In this document: one piece after another, positions 8,583 through 17,606 of the stretch
Layout of the letters: each line of letters starts with the position of its first letter
Numbering within the stretch: position 1 is the first letter of the stretch
Origin: Actinospineispora spinosispora DSM 44797
Lineage (GTDB): Bacteria; Actinomycetota; Actinomycetes; Mycobacteriales; Pseudonocardiaceae
Direction of reading: 5' to 3'
Length of the DNA: 49,191 nt
Assembly: GCF_000429025.1 (NCBI RefSeq)
Contig: NZ_KE386838.1
Coordinates: 1-49,191, forward strand
The notes under the pieces: model-generated
What the model was told of the DNA's origin: nothing
The model's input: only the letters and a program-made list of their open reading frames with translations
The model's database searches: none
Translations under genes and position numbers: made by a program

Positions 8583-9649
8583 GCCGTCACCGCCGGCTCA
8601 GCCGACGTCGCCTGTGCGCTCGCCACCCGCCGCTGCTGCGCGGCCAGCTCGTACCGTCGCACGACCTCGTAGGCGATCACCACCGCGATCACCGACACCC
8701 CCTGCATGATCACCGCGATCTCCCTGGGTACGCCCACGTTGTCCAGCGCCAGCGCCGACTTGTCCAGGAACGCCCACAGCAGCGATCCGAACGCGATCCC
8801 GACCGGCGAGTTGCGGCCGAGCAGCGCGATCGCGATGCCGGTGAAGCCGTAGCCCTGCGGCGAGCTCAGCGTGTACGCGAAGTCCCTGCCGAGCAGTTCC
8901 GGCAACCCGACCAGACCCGCGACCGCGCCCGACATCAGCAGCGCGTACACCGTCATCCGACGAGCGTTGACCCCGCCGGCCGAGGCCGCCGTCGGCGACT
9001 CCCCGGAGGCCTTGAGCTCGAACCCGAACCGGGTCCGGCCCAACAGGAACCAGTAGCCGACGCCCAGCGCGGCGGCCACGAAGACCATGCCGAACACCGT
9101 TCCGGCGCCGCCGAGCGAGATGCCGGGGAACCGTCCGCCCGGCGCGATCGGGACGGTCGAGATGTTGTTGCCCTGCAGGACACCGAACGTGTCCGGCCTG
9201 ATCAGGTAGGCGATCACCCCGGTGGAGATGGCGTTCAGCATGATCGTCGAGATGACCTCGCTGACCCCGCGATAGGCCTTGATCAGCGCCGCGATGCCCG
9301 CCGACGCGGCGCCGACCAGCACCGCGACCAGGATGACCACGACGGTGTGCAGCGCGGCCGGCAGAACGAACGCACCGCCGACGATCGCGGCGACACACGC
9401 GCCCAGCCGGAACTGGCCCTCGACGCCGATGTTGAACAGCTTCATCTGGAAGCCGATCGCCACCGCGAGCCCGGACAGGTAGTAGACGGCGGCGCTGTTG
9501 ACGATGTCGACCGCTGTGGTGCCCTGCCCGACCTGCTCGACCATCGCACCCAGCGCGGTCAACGGCGAGTCACCGCTGATCACCAGTGCGACCGCGCACA
9601 GCAGCGCGGCGAACACGATCGCCGACACCGGCGCCAGCAGCCGCCTCAC
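8579..9649 (-). CDS. ABC nucleoside importer, permease subunit
   Basis: A 356-residue membrane protein and the second half of the permease dimer. It shows the family loops QMKLFNIGVEGQFRLGA (near 70) and ASGESPTAASAGGV (near 220), the coupling-helix region. The GTG start overlaps the ATPase stop (GTGA) and its own stop overlaps the next permease (ATGA), so translation is coupled through the operon. Confidence 0.92.
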   Translation of the reverse strand: MRRLLAPVSAIVFAALLCAVALVISGDSPLTALGAMVEQVGQGTTAVDIVNSAAVYYLSGLAVAIGFQMKLFNIGVEGQFRLGACVAAIVGGAFVLPAALHTVVVILVAVLVGAASAGIAALIKAYRGVSEVISTIMLNAISTGVIAYLIRPDTFGVLQGNNISTVPIAPGGRFPGISLGGAGTVFGMVFVAAALGVGYWFLLGRTRFGFELKASGESPTAASAGGVNARRMTVYALLMSGAVAGLVGLPELLGRDFAYTLSSPQGYGFTGIAIALLGRNSPVGIAFGSLLWAFLDKSALALDNVGVPREIAVIMQGVSVIAVVIAYEVVRRYELAAQQRRVASAQATSAEPAVTA

Positions 9650-11163
9650 GACCGCGCTCCGGTCATCGCGCTGCCCAGCTGCTCGGGGGTGACGGTGGCC
9701 GGGTCGGCGTCGGCCACCAGCTTGCCGCGCAGCATCACCTTGATCGAGTCGGAGAGCCCGATCAGCTCGTCGAGGTCCGCCGACACGAGCAGCACCGCGA
9801 GCCCCTCACGTTGCGCGGCCCGAATTTGTTCCCAGATCAACGCCTGGGCGCCGACGTCCACGCCCCGGGTCGGGTGGGAGGCGATCAGCAGCACCGGCGA
9901 ACCGGACAGCTCCCGGCCGACCACGAGCTTCTGCTGGTTGCCGCCGGACAGTGCCGCGGCGGGCACCTCCACGCCGGGCGTCCGCACGTCGTACTCGGCG
10001 ACGATCCGCGCGGTGTCCTTCCTGGCGGCTGTGACGTCCAGCAGCGCACCCTTAGCGACCGGCGGGCGACTCTGGTAGCCGAGCATGCGGTTGGCCCACA
10101 GCGGCTGACTGGGCAGCAGTGCATGCCGTGTCCGGTCCTCCGGCACGTAGCCGATGCCCGCCTCGCGGCGGGCGAGCGTCGTCTCCGTGCTGAGGTCCCG
10201 CGAACCGCCCAGGAGGACCTTCCCGGACTCCGCCCGGCGCATGCCCATGATCGTCTCGACCAGCTCGGTCTGACCGTTGCCCTCCACGCCGGCGATGCCG
10301 AGCACCTCACCCGCGTGCACGGTCAGGCTGACCGCGTCCAGGACCCGGCGCCCCGCGGTATCTCCCTCGACGAGCAGGGTCAGGTCCTCGACGCGCAGCA
10401 CCTCGCGGTCGGTGACGGTCGACTCCGAGGTCCCCGGGTCCGGCAGCTCGCTGCCCACCATCATCTCGGCGAGCTGGGAGTTGGTGACCGTCTTCGGGTC
10501 GGCCGTACCGACACAACGACCGCGGCGGATGACCGTGATCGAGTCCGCGATGGCCCGCACCTCGTCCAGCTTGTGCGAGATGAACAGGAACGTGTAGTCC
10601 TGTTTCTGCATGTCACGCACGGTGGCGAACAGCTCGTCGACCTCCTGCGGCACCAGCACGGCGGTCGGCTCGTCGAGGATGACCACCTTGGCGCCCCGGT
10701 ACAGCACCTTGAGGATCTCCACGCGTTGCCGGTCGGCGACGCCGAGCCGGGCGAGCGGAAGATCCGGATCGACCCTCAGCCCGGTGGTTCTCGCCAGCTC
10801 CGTGATCCGTCCACGGGCGCGACGACCGATGCCGTGCGCCGCCTCCGCGCCGAGCAGCACGTTCTCCGCGACGGTCAGGTTGTCGGCGAGCATGAAGTGC
10901 TGGTGCACCATGCCGATGCCGGCCTTGATCGCGTCCGAGGGTGAACGGAACCGTACGGTCTCGCCGGCCACCTCGATGTGACCGCCGTCCGGCTGGAGCA
11001 TCCCGTAGAGGATCTTCATCAGGGTCGACTTGCCGGCACCGTTCTCCCCGCACAGCGCGTGCACCTCACCCGCGCGCACGCTCAGGTCGACGTCGCTGTT
11101 CGCGATGACGCCGGGGAAGTGCTTGCTGATGCCGACCATGGCAACCGCCGGCTCGGCGCTCAC
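9646..11163 (-). CDS. ABC nucleoside importer, duplicated ATP-binding subunit
   Basis: A 505-residue protein with two ATP-binding cassettes. The N-terminal cassette has a full Walker A, GENGAGKST (39-47), and Walker B (VVILDEPTAVL). The C-terminal cassette has the degenerate Walker A (GVEGNGQTE), the signature LSGGNQQK and IASHPTRGVD in place of a catalytic Glu, all usual for this importer class. An upstream frame is open to 11445, but the GTG at 11163 overlapping the lipoprotein stop (GTGA) gives the normal N-terminus and length. Confidence 0.94.
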   Translation of the reverse strand: MSAEPAVAMVGISKHFPGVIANSDVDLSVRAGEVHALCGENGAGKSTLMKILYGMLQPDGGHIEVAGETVRFRSPSDAIKAGIGMVHQHFMLADNLTVAENVLLGAEAAHGIGRRARGRITELARTTGLRVDPDLPLARLGVADRQRVEILKVLYRGAKVVILDEPTAVLVPQEVDELFATVRDMQKQDYTFLFISHKLDEVRAIADSITVIRRGRCVGTADPKTVTNSQLAEMMVGSELPDPGTSESTVTDREVLRVEDLTLLVEGDTAGRRVLDAVSLTVHAGEVLGIAGVEGNGQTELVETIMGMRRAESGKVLLGGSRDLSTETTLARREAGIGYVPEDRTRHALLPSQPLWANRMLGYQSRPPVAKGALLDVTAARKDTARIVAEYDVRTPGVEVPAAALSGGNQQKLVVGRELSGSPVLLIASHPTRGVDVGAQALIWEQIRAAQREGLAVLLVSADLDELIGLSDSIKVMLRGKLVADADPATVTPEQLGSAMTGARS

Positions 11164-12305
11164 GGGGTCGTGGAGACCTTGATCGAGCCGTTGATGATCG
11201 CGGCCCGGTAGGCCTCCAGCTGGGGCTTGATGTCGTCGACCTTGCCTCCGGAGGTGGCGTAGCCGACGCCGTCGGACTTCAAATCGAACTCCTTGGGCAG
11301 GGTGGACACCTGGTTGCTCGCCACGGCCGCGATGTAGTCGAAGACCGCCACGTCGACGCGCTTGAGCATCGAGGTGAGGATGATGTCCTTGACGTCGCCC
11401 AGCGTCTTGTCCTGGTACTGGTCGGAGTCGACGCCGATGCCCCACTTCGGGTTGTCCGGGCTGCTGGCCGCCTTGATCGAGCGGAGCACGCCGTTGCCGG
11501 ACGCGCCCGCCGCCGCGTAGATGATGTCCGCGCCGGAGTCGAGCTGGCCCTTCGCCGACTCCTGGCCCTTGGCCGGGTCGTTGAAGCCGCTCAAGTCACC
11601 GGCGGGTGACAGGTAGCTGGTGTCGATCTTGATGTCCGGCGCGACCGCCTTGGCACCCTGTTTGAAGCCGGCCTCGAACTTCTGGATCAGCGGGTTCTGC
11701 ACACCGCCGACGAACCCGATGTGGCAGGCCTTCGTCTTCAGCGCGGCCGCGACACCGACCAGGAACGAGCCCTGCTCCTCGGCGAACAACAGTGGCGTCG
11801 CGTTCGGCGGGTTGCCGTCCACCGTGCTGTCGACGATGGCGAACTTGGCGTTCGGCTCGGCGGCGGCGACCGCCGCGACGCCCGGCGCGTAGTCGAAACC
11901 GACCGCGATCGCCGGGCTGTAGCCACCGTCGACCAGCTGGCGCAGCCGGGTCTGGGTCGAGTCCTTGCTCTCCCCGACCGCGGCGGTCAGCTCCTTGGTG
12001 TCGGCGACGCCCAGCTCGGCCTTCGCGCGGTCCAGACCGGCAGCCGCCGCGTCGTTGAAGGACGTGTCACCCCGGCCGCCGACGTCGAACGCCATGCCGA
12101 CCCTGAGGTTGCTCGCGTTCGGCTTCGGACCGGGAACGACGCTGGTCGGGGCCGTCACCGGCGCCGCGGCCGGTGGCGCGTTACGGGTGCACGTGGCCGG
12201 CCCGCCCTGCGCCGAACCGCTACTCGAACCCGAGTCCTTCGCGCAACCCACCACGGCCAATGCCGAGGTCAGCAACACCGCTGTGAGCACCGTCATTCGA
12301 CGCAT
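11160..12305 (-). CDS. BMP family substrate-binding lipoprotein (nucleoside importer)
   Basis: A 381-residue exported binding protein of the basic membrane protein/PnrA family. The signal peptide ends in a lipobox, AVVG-C21. A Ser/Gly/Ala/Pro-rich linker (22-65) precedes the binding fold starting at RVGMAFDVGGRGDTSFND. GFDYAPGVAAVA, FVGGVQNPLI and IIYAAAGASGNGV are family landmarks. It is the first gene of the importer-cdd-deoA operon; the promoter should lie in 12306-12451, shared with the divergent SRPBCC gene. The pathway suggests a nucleoside ligand. Confidence 0.93.
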   Translation of the reverse strand: MRRMTVLTAVLLTSALAVVGCAKDSGSSSGSAQGGPATCTRNAPPAAAPVTAPTSVVPGPKPNASNLRVGMAFDVGGRGDTSFNDAAAAGLDRAKAELGVADTKELTAAVGESKDSTQTRLRQLVDGGYSPAIAVGFDYAPGVAAVAAAEPNAKFAIVDSTVDGNPPNATPLLFAEEQGSFLVGVAAALKTKACHIGFVGGVQNPLIQKFEAGFKQGAKAVAPDIKIDTSYLSPAGDLSGFNDPAKGQESAKGQLDSGADIIYAAAGASGNGVLRSIKAASSPDNPKWGIGVDSDQYQDKTLGDVKDIILTSMLKRVDVAVFDYIAAVASNQVSTLPKEFDLKSDGVGYATSGGKVDDIKPQLEAYRAAIINGSIKVSTTP

Positions 12306-12451
12306 CCGCAGAACCGCCCCTCCCGAAGATCATCTGTCCCAGCGACGCCCAGGCGTCGCGCGCACGCTACTAGTCGGTACCCCGGCGTGACCAGCACTTG
12401 GGCAAGTCGTTGACAGAGCAGCAACAATCAACGATCTTCGGGGAGAGCGGC

Positions 12452-12904
12452 ATGGACGAAGAGAGCGTGACGATCGCGGCCACACCGGAACGGGTGTGGG
12501 CACTGGTCACCGACGTGACCGGCATGGGCAGGTTCAGCCCGGGCAACACCGGTGGGAAGTGGATCCTCGGCGCGTCCGGGCCCGCACAGGGTGCCCGGTT
12601 CATCGGGTTCAACAAGCGCGGCGTGATGCGGTGGCCCACCACCTGCAAGGTCGTCGAGTGTGAGGAGCCGACCCGGTTCGCCTTCCAGGTCGCCGAGAAC
12701 AAGACGCAGTGGGGCTGGCGCATCGAGCCGACCGAGAGCGGCGGCACCGTGCTCACCCAGTGGCGCAACCGGGTCGGCGAACCGCCGGCACCGATGCGGC
12801 TGGCCGCCAAGCTGCTGTTCAAGGGCAAGATCGACGAGGAGATGTGCGACGGCATGCGCTCCACGCTCGCCGCTGTGAAGGCTGAGGCAGAGAAGGGCGC
12901 CTGA
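12452..12904 (+). CDS. SRPBCC (START-like) family protein
   Basis: A 150-residue single-domain protein of the helix-grip fold. It starts MDEESVTIAATPERVWALVTD, the typical first strand and helix, followed by an internal segment rich in aromatic and charged residues and a long C-terminal helix (KIDEEMCDGMRSTLAAVKAEAEK). Such proteins bind hydrophobic ligands or act in polyketide-like cyclisation; nothing here indicates the ligand. The ATG at 12452 was chosen over an upstream frame start at 12398 because GGGGAGAG lies just upstream. Confidence 0.82.
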   Translation: MDEESVTIAATPERVWALVTDVTGMGRFSPGNTGGKWILGASGPAQGARFIGFNKRGVMRWPTTCKVVECEEPTRFAFQVAENKTQWGWRIEPTESGGTVLTQWRNRVGEPPAPMRLAAKLLFKGKIDEEMCDGMRSTLAAVKAEAEKGA

Positions 12905-12919
12905 GGCGCTCACAGCGCC
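12905..12919 (+). terminator. Small hairpin after the SRPBCC gene
   Basis: A perfect 6-bp stem GGCGCT-cac-AGCGCC starts directly after the stop codon. It is short, so only a weak terminator call. Confidence 0.35.
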
Positions 12920-12960
12920 ACCGACCGGACCCGGCCGACGCTCGTCTACTGTGTTTCGAC

Positions 12961-14316
12961 GTGAACGGCCGCCGCACCACCGTCGTGCTCAGCACGCTGA
13001 CCACGGCACTGTTTCTGTGGGCGGCGGCCGGCGGCGTCGCATCCGCCGCGCCGCACGGTCCCACTCCGACGCCGACTCCCACGCCGCGCGAGTCGAGTGC
13101 CTCGTCGAAGCCGAAGGCCGACGACACCGACTGCACCGTCCCGGTGGCCCCGCCGCCCGCGATCGACGCCTCCGAGCGGCCACGTCCCGGTGAGTCCGCG
13201 CCCGAACCGTTGCCGGTGCCCGAGGCGCCGGTCGGCGGCCCTCGGATGGGCGAGTGCGGACTGGTCCTGCCGACCGGCGCACCCCGGCCGCCCGCCGGGG
13301 TGGACGCGGTCTCCTGGGTCCTCGCCGACCTCGACACCGGCGCTGTCCTCGCGGCGCGCAACCCGCACGCCCGCGAGCGCCCCGCGTCGCTGCTCAAGAT
13401 CCTCACCTCGCTGGTGATCATGGACAAGCTCGACATGGACGACAAGGTCACCGGCACCGCCGCCGACGGTGCGATCACCGGCAGCCGAGTCGGCGTCGGG
13501 CCAGGTGGCGAGTACACGGTCCAGCAGCTGTTCACCGGTCTGATCATGAACTCGGGCAACGACGCGGCGAACGCGCTCGCCCGCCAGCTCGGCGGAGTCC
13601 CGGCCACTCTGAAGCTGATGTCGGACAAGGCGGCCTCGCTCGGCGCGCTGGACACCCGCCCGACCAGCCCGTCCGGGCTGGATGCACCGGGCATGTCGAC
13701 CTCGGCGTACGACCTCGCGGTGTTCTACCGGCAGGCGATCAAGCAGCCGATCTTCGCCGAGATCAGCCGGACCAGGCTGTTCGACTGGCCCGGTCGGGGC
13801 AACCTGCCCGGGTTCAAGATCAGCAACGACAACAAGATGCTGGCCACGTACCCGGGAACGCTCGGCGGCAAGACCGGGTTCACCGACGACGCTCGGCACA
13901 CCCGGGTCACCGCGGCACAACGCAACAGCCGCAGGCTGGTCGTCGTGCAGATGCGCGGCGAGCAGCATCCGGTGCCGATGGACACCCAGGCCGCGCGGCT
14001 GCTCGACTACGGCTTCTCGCTGCCCGCGAACACCCCCGCGGTCGGCAAGCTGGTCGACCGCAATCCCGAGCTGGAGACACCCACCCCGACCACGATGCCG
14101 ATGGACCTGGCCAGCGCGCCCGCTGCCACTCCGGACGTCCCCGCCGAGGAGACCCCCGAACATCGCGCGTACGCACTCGGCACGATCGGCGGTGGCGCGG
14201 TCCTGGGCGGCCTCCTGTCCTGGCTGATCGCCCGCCGCCGCCCGGAGGAGTCCCCCGAGCTCTCGGTCCGAGGCGGCCGCCACAGCACCAGCGCACCCCC
14301 ACCCCCCGAAAACTGA
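12961..14316 (+). CDS. D-alanyl-D-alanine carboxypeptidase (penicillin-binding protein 5 type)
   Basis: A secreted, membrane-anchored peptidoglycan enzyme that trims the terminal D-Ala of stem peptides. It has a signal peptide (1-30), a Pro/Thr-rich extracellular linker with PTPTPTPT, and the three active-site motifs: S143-L-L-K146, S198-G-N200 and K304-T-G306. A C-terminal transmembrane segment (about 408-428) and a basic tail RRR follow. At 451 residues it is longer than PBP5 because of the linker and anchor. The GTG has no ribosome-binding site, but TACTGT lies 7 nt upstream, so a leaderless transcript is possible. Confidence 0.93.
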   Translation: MNGRRTTVVLSTLTTALFLWAAAGGVASAAPHGPTPTPTPTPRESSASSKPKADDTDCTVPVAPPPAIDASERPRPGESAPEPLPVPEAPVGGPRMGECGLVLPTGAPRPPAGVDAVSWVLADLDTGAVLAARNPHARERPASLLKILTSLVIMDKLDMDDKVTGTAADGAITGSRVGVGPGGEYTVQQLFTGLIMNSGNDAANALARQLGGVPATLKLMSDKAASLGALDTRPTSPSGLDAPGMSTSAYDLAVFYRQAIKQPIFAEISRTRLFDWPGRGNLPGFKISNDNKMLATYPGTLGGKTGFTDDARHTRVTAAQRNSRRLVVVQMRGEQHPVPMDTQAARLLDYGFSLPANTPAVGKLVDRNPELETPTPTTMPMDLASAPAATPDVPAEETPEHRAYALGTIGGGAVLGGLLSWLIARRRPEESPELSVRGGRHSTSAPPPPEN

Positions 14317-14392
14317 CCACCCCACTCCCCAACTCGGGCCCCAGCCCACCGAGCCGGGCCCCTCAGCACCGCGAGTCGGGGCTCTGAACACC
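14317..14392. other. Non-coding segment with inverted 22-mers
   Basis: After the carboxypeptidase gene, about 14328-14388 holds two to three degenerate copies of the 22-bp unit in reverse orientation to the array at 14601, such as CAGCACCGCGAGTCGGG. No coding sequence is seen. The whole gap 14317-14831 is non-coding: inverted 22-mers, the 70-bp palindrome, about 140 bp of plain sequence, and the tandem array. Confidence 0.6.
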
Positions 14393-14462
14393 ACCTCGCA
14401 GAGCTTGAGGTTGCGTCGCAGACACTGCAGCGTCTGCGACGCGACATGACGCTCTGCGAAGT
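14393..14462. repeat. 70-bp palindromic repeat, copy 2
   Basis: Two 35-nt arms meeting at CTG|CAG. Outer ends ACCTCGCAGAGC and GCTCTGCGAAGT and inner core GTCGCAGAC pair well; several arm positions are mismatched. It is of the same family as 95-164, 31028-31097 and 36110-36179, and lies between two convergent genes. Confidence 0.82.
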
Positions 14463-14600
14463 CGCCCGAAGAGCCTCCGGGCGCGGCCCGCGCACCCCAC
14501 CGCCGCCCGGCCGAGCGGGCGACCACCTGCTACAGACCCCCGGTCCAGGCCAGTAGTAGAGAGGACCACCTGCACAACCGCGGGCCGAACTGCCGAAATC

Positions 14601-14810
14601 CACGACTCGCTGTGCCGACAAGCCCGACTCGCTGTGCCGACAAGCCCGACTCGCGGTGCCGAGAGGCCCGACTCGCTGTGCCGAAAACCCCGACTCGCGG
14701 TGCCGAGAGGCCCGACTCGCTGTGCCGAAAACCCCGACTCGCTGTGCCGACAGGCCCGACTCGCGGTGCTGAGGGGCCCGACTCGCGGTGCTGAGAGAGC
14801 CGACTCGTGG
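14601..14810. repeat. 22-bp tandem repeat array (nine full units plus a partial)
   Basis: Units of exactly 22 bp follow the pattern CCCGACTCGCKGTGCCGANARG. Two unit types alternate: CTGTGCCGACAAG or CTGTGCCGAAAAC versus CGGTGCCGAGAGG. The last units drift to GGTGCTGAG. The array lies 21 bp downstream of the end of the convergent YihY/BrkB gene. It is not CRISPR, because there are no unique spacers. Confidence 0.9.
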
Positions 14811-14831
14811 AGGGTGGCGGGCCTTGGGAAA

Positions 14832-15860
14832 TCATCTGCGGCGGGCGAACAAGCCGCCCAGGAGGCCGGCCAGGGCGCCCGCGCCGACCAGGCCCGCTGT
14901 GACGCCGGCGCCCACTCCTCCACCGACGGTGACCTCGGTGCGAATCACCGCGGGGGACGGAGCCGGGGGCGGCTCCTCGATCATGTTCTCCTTCGCCGTC
15001 GCGGCCCATGCGGTCAGGAACAGCAGGAACCGGGACACGGTGAAGATGAAGACCAGCAAACCGATGATCGGGCCGAACGCCGCCCCGGCCGGCGACGAGG
15101 TCACGCTGACGATGTAGAAGACCATGATCCGCTGGATCACCACGAAGCCGACCGCTCCGATCAACGCGGCCTTCGCCGCGCTCCGCCAGGTCACCGGCTC
15201 ACGAGGCAGTCTGGCGATCACCCAGAGGAACACCAGTGCACTCGCCAGCAGCCCGGCCACCCAGCCGGCGAGCGAGATCAGCGGGGTCAACCAGGTGACG
15301 CTCTCCAGACCGAGCCAGCCCACGATCTGTTTCGCCAGTCCGCCCACCGCGGACACGGCGGCGGAGACCACCAACGCGATGCCCAGGCCGATCAACGCCA
15401 GCAGGTCAGCCACGAGCCGACGCAGCAGAGTCGGCGGCTCGTCGCGCTGCCCCCACTGTTCGGACAGCGCCTCGCGCAGGTTCGTCATCCAGCCGAGCCC
15501 GGAGTAGAGCGCCACCAGAAGACCGATCACCCCGACCGTGCCGGCGGAGCGAATCGCCTGGTCGATGACCGAGCCCAGCATGTCGCCCATGCCGGGCGCG
15601 TTCTGCGTGATCTGCATCTTGAGCTGGGTGACGAGATCCTGGTTCGCGCGCAGGAAGAAGGCGACAGCAGCGAAGGCCACCATGAGCAGCGGGAACAGGG
15701 CCAGCACACTGAAGTAGGTGATGGCGGCGGCGTAGTGGTCGCCGTGGTTCACCGTGTAGCTCTCGCCCGCCCGCAGCAGGTGGTCGAGCCACTCGTGTTG
15801 CTTGCGCAGCTCGGCGATCTTGGACGGCTTCTCCGGCTTGTCGGCGACGGCGCTGGTCAC
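14832..15860 (-). CDS. YihY/BrkB (YhjD-type) inner-membrane protein
   Basis: A 342-residue membrane protein of the YihY/virulence factor BrkB family, of uncertain function. The diagnostic N-terminal stretch GDHYAAAITYFSVLALFPLLMV (41-62, quoted in part: AAAITYFSVLALFPLL) opens the first membrane segment; five or six further segments follow. The C-terminal tail is cytoplasmic or flexible, Pro/Gly-rich, ending LFARRR. The start is GTG. It is downstream of trpS on the same strand but separated by a hairpin. Confidence 0.88.
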   Translation of the reverse strand: MTSAVADKPEKPSKIAELRKQHEWLDHLLRAGESYTVNHGDHYAAAITYFSVLALFPLLMVAFAAVAFFLRANQDLVTQLKMQITQNAPGMGDMLGSVIDQAIRSAGTVGVIGLLVALYSGLGWMTNLREALSEQWGQRDEPPTLLRRLVADLLALIGLGIALVVSAAVSAVGGLAKQIVGWLGLESVTWLTPLISLAGWVAGLLASALVFLWVIARLPREPVTWRSAAKAALIGAVGFVVIQRIMVFYIVSVTSSPAGAAFGPIIGLLVFIFTVSRFLLFLTAWAATAKENMIEEPPPAPSPAVIRTEVTVGGGVGAGVTAGLVGAGALAGLLGGLFARRR

Positions 15861-15935
15861 GACGGGTCTCCCTGCGGTCGGCGGCGGAGATCCGATCTTG
15901 TCCTACCGGAGGCCCGCTGTCGCGCGCTGGCCGTC

Positions 15936-15963
15936 CCTCGCCCGGGTGGTGGCCCGGGCGAGG
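15936..15963 (-). terminator. Terminator of trpS
   Basis: A perfect 11-bp stem (CCTCGCCCGGG) with a 6-nt loop, 12 nt after the trpS stop codon on the minus strand. Confidence 0.7.
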
Positions 15964-15975
15964 AACGTCACTCCG

Positions 15976-16995
15976 TCAGGCGCTCGGTGGAAGGAAACCG
16001 ACCTTGTCGTACACGGCGCACAGCGTCTCGCCGGCGATCTCACGGGCTCTGGCCGCGCCCTCGTTGAGGATGCGGTCCAGCTCGGCGCGGTCGTCGAGGT
16101 AGCCGTTGACCTTGTCGTGCAGCGGCGCCACGAAGTCACCGACCACGACGCTCAGGTCCTTCTTCAGGTCGCCGTAGCCCTTGCCCGCGTAGTCGGCTTC
16201 CAGCTCGGAGACCTTCCGGTTGGTCAGCGCCGAGTAGATGGTGAGCAGGTTCGAGATGCCCGGCTTGTTCTCCGGGTCGTACCGGATTTCCCGCTCCGCG
16301 TCGGTCACCGCGGACCGGATCTTCTTCGCGGACACCTTCGGGTCGTCCAGCAGCTCGATGATCCCGCCGGGGCTGGACGCCGACTTGCTCATCTTCGCCG
16401 TCGGGTCCTGCAGGTCGTAGATCTTCGCCAGCCCCTCGGGGATGAACCCCTCCGGCACGACGAAGGTCTTCCCGAACCGGGTGTTGAACCGCTGCGCCAG
16501 GTCGCGGGACAGCTCCAGGTGCTGGCGCTGGTCCTCGCCGACCGGGACGCGATCCGCCTGGTAGAGCAGGATGTCGGCGGCCATCAGCATCGGGTAGGTG
16601 AACAGCCCGACGGTGGCCCGGTCGGAGCCCTGCTTCGCGGACTTGTCCTTGAACTGGGTCATCCGGCTGGCCTCGCCGAAGCCGGTCAGACAGCTCAGCA
16701 CCCAGGTCAGCTCGGCGTGCTCGGGCACCTGCGACTGCACGAACAGGGTGGATCGCGCCGGGTCGATGCCGATCGCGAACAGCTGGGCGACGCCCCGGTA
16801 GGTCCGCTCGCGCAGTGTCGCCGGGTCGTGCGTCACGGTGATGGCGTGCAGATTCGGGATGAAGTAGAGAGCGTCGCTCTCGTCCTGCAACGCGACCCAC
16901 TGCCGCACCGCGCCGAGGTAGTTGCCCAGGTGGAACGAGTCGGCGGTCGGTTGAATCCCGGACAGCACCCGGGGCCGGTGGGAGGAATCGGTCAT
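15976..16995 (-). CDS. trpS: Tryptophanyl-tRNA synthetase
   Basis: Class I aminoacyl-tRNA synthetase charging tRNA-Trp. The HIGH-like motif is HLGN (22-25, after GIQPTADSF) and the KMSKS loop is exact at 201-205. At 339 residues it has normal bacterial length. ATG start. It is a single gene with its own hairpin terminator, and is divergent from the Lrp-type regulator across a gap of about 90 bp. Confidence 0.97.
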   Translation of the reverse strand: MTDSSHRPRVLSGIQPTADSFHLGNYLGAVRQWVALQDESDALYFIPNLHAITVTHDPATLRERTYRGVAQLFAIGIDPARSTLFVQSQVPEHAELTWVLSCLTGFGEASRMTQFKDKSAKQGSDRATVGLFTYPMLMAADILLYQADRVPVGEDQRQHLELSRDLAQRFNTRFGKTFVVPEGFIPEGLAKIYDLQDPTAKMSKSASSPGGIIELLDDPKVSAKKIRSAVTDAEREIRYDPENKPGISNLLTIYSALTNRKVSELEADYAGKGYGDLKKDLSVVVGDFVAPLHDKVNGYLDDRAELDRILNEGAARAREIAGETLCAVYDKVGFLPPSA

Positions 16996-17087
16996 ATCCC
17001 GATTGTTCCAGCGCCGCGGACCTTACGCGTCATCGGTATACGAGAGCGCGGTTCGAATGGCGGCCGGTGAGCCTTGGGGGGAATTCT

Positions 17088-17606
17088 GTGCCCATGAGCG
17101 TGACACTCGACGAGCTCGACCTGGCGCTGCTGTCCGCGCTGCGCACCTATCCGAGGGCCGGTGCGCTGGAGCTGTCCCGTCAGCTGAAGATCGCCAGGGC
17201 CACCGTCTCGGCACGGTTGAGACGGATGGAGGAGTCCGGCGTGATCACCGGGTACGGCCCGGACGTGGACCTGGGGCGGGCCGGTTATCCGGTGCAGGCC
17301 TTCGTCACCCTGGAGATCGCGCAGGGCGCGCTGGAGCAGATCGCGCAGGAGCTGGAGGAGATCCCGGGCGTCGTCGAGGCGTACGCGACCACCGGGACCG
17401 GGGACGTGCTGTGCCGGATCGCGGCGGCGTCCCATGACGACCTGCAGGCGATCCTGCTGCTGCTCAACCACTCCACCGCGATCGACCGCTCGACCAGCGT
17501 CATCGCGCTGACCACCGTGGTGCCGCACCGGGTGATGCCGTTGCTGGCGCAACCGCGCGAGCGTCCGGCCAGCCGAGCCCCCGCGTTCCGCCCCGAGCCC
17601 GGCTAG
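17088..17606 (+). CDS. Lrp/AsnC family transcriptional regulator
   Basis: A feast/famine-type regulator of about 172 residues. The N-terminal helix-turn-helix reads LDELDLALLSALRTYPRAG then LELSRQLKIARATVSARLRRMEESGVITGY; the C-terminal RAM ligand domain follows (VQAFVTLEIAQG, VVEAYATTGTGDVLCRI). Starts compete: the GTG at 17088 has GGGGGG 7-8 nt upstream; the ATG at 17094 is 6 nt further on. The effector is probably an amino acid but cannot be inferred. The stop shares the tetranucleotide CTAG with the stop of the convergent gene. Confidence 0.88.
   Translation: MPMSVTLDELDLALLSALRTYPRAGALELSRQLKIARATVSARLRRMEESGVITGYGPDVDLGRAGYPVQAFVTLEIAQGALEQIAQELEEIPGVVEAYATTGTGDVLCRIAAASHDDLQAILLLLNHSTAIDRSTSVIALTTVVPHRVMPLLAQPRERPASRAPAFRPEPG

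Noticed and set aside
12398..12451. Longer N-terminus of the SRPBCC protein
   Set aside because: The extra 18 codons precede a strong ribosome-binding site and do not resemble the fold's first strand.
14601..14810. CRISPR array
   Set aside because: Units follow one another every 22 bp without unique spacers, and no cas genes are present.
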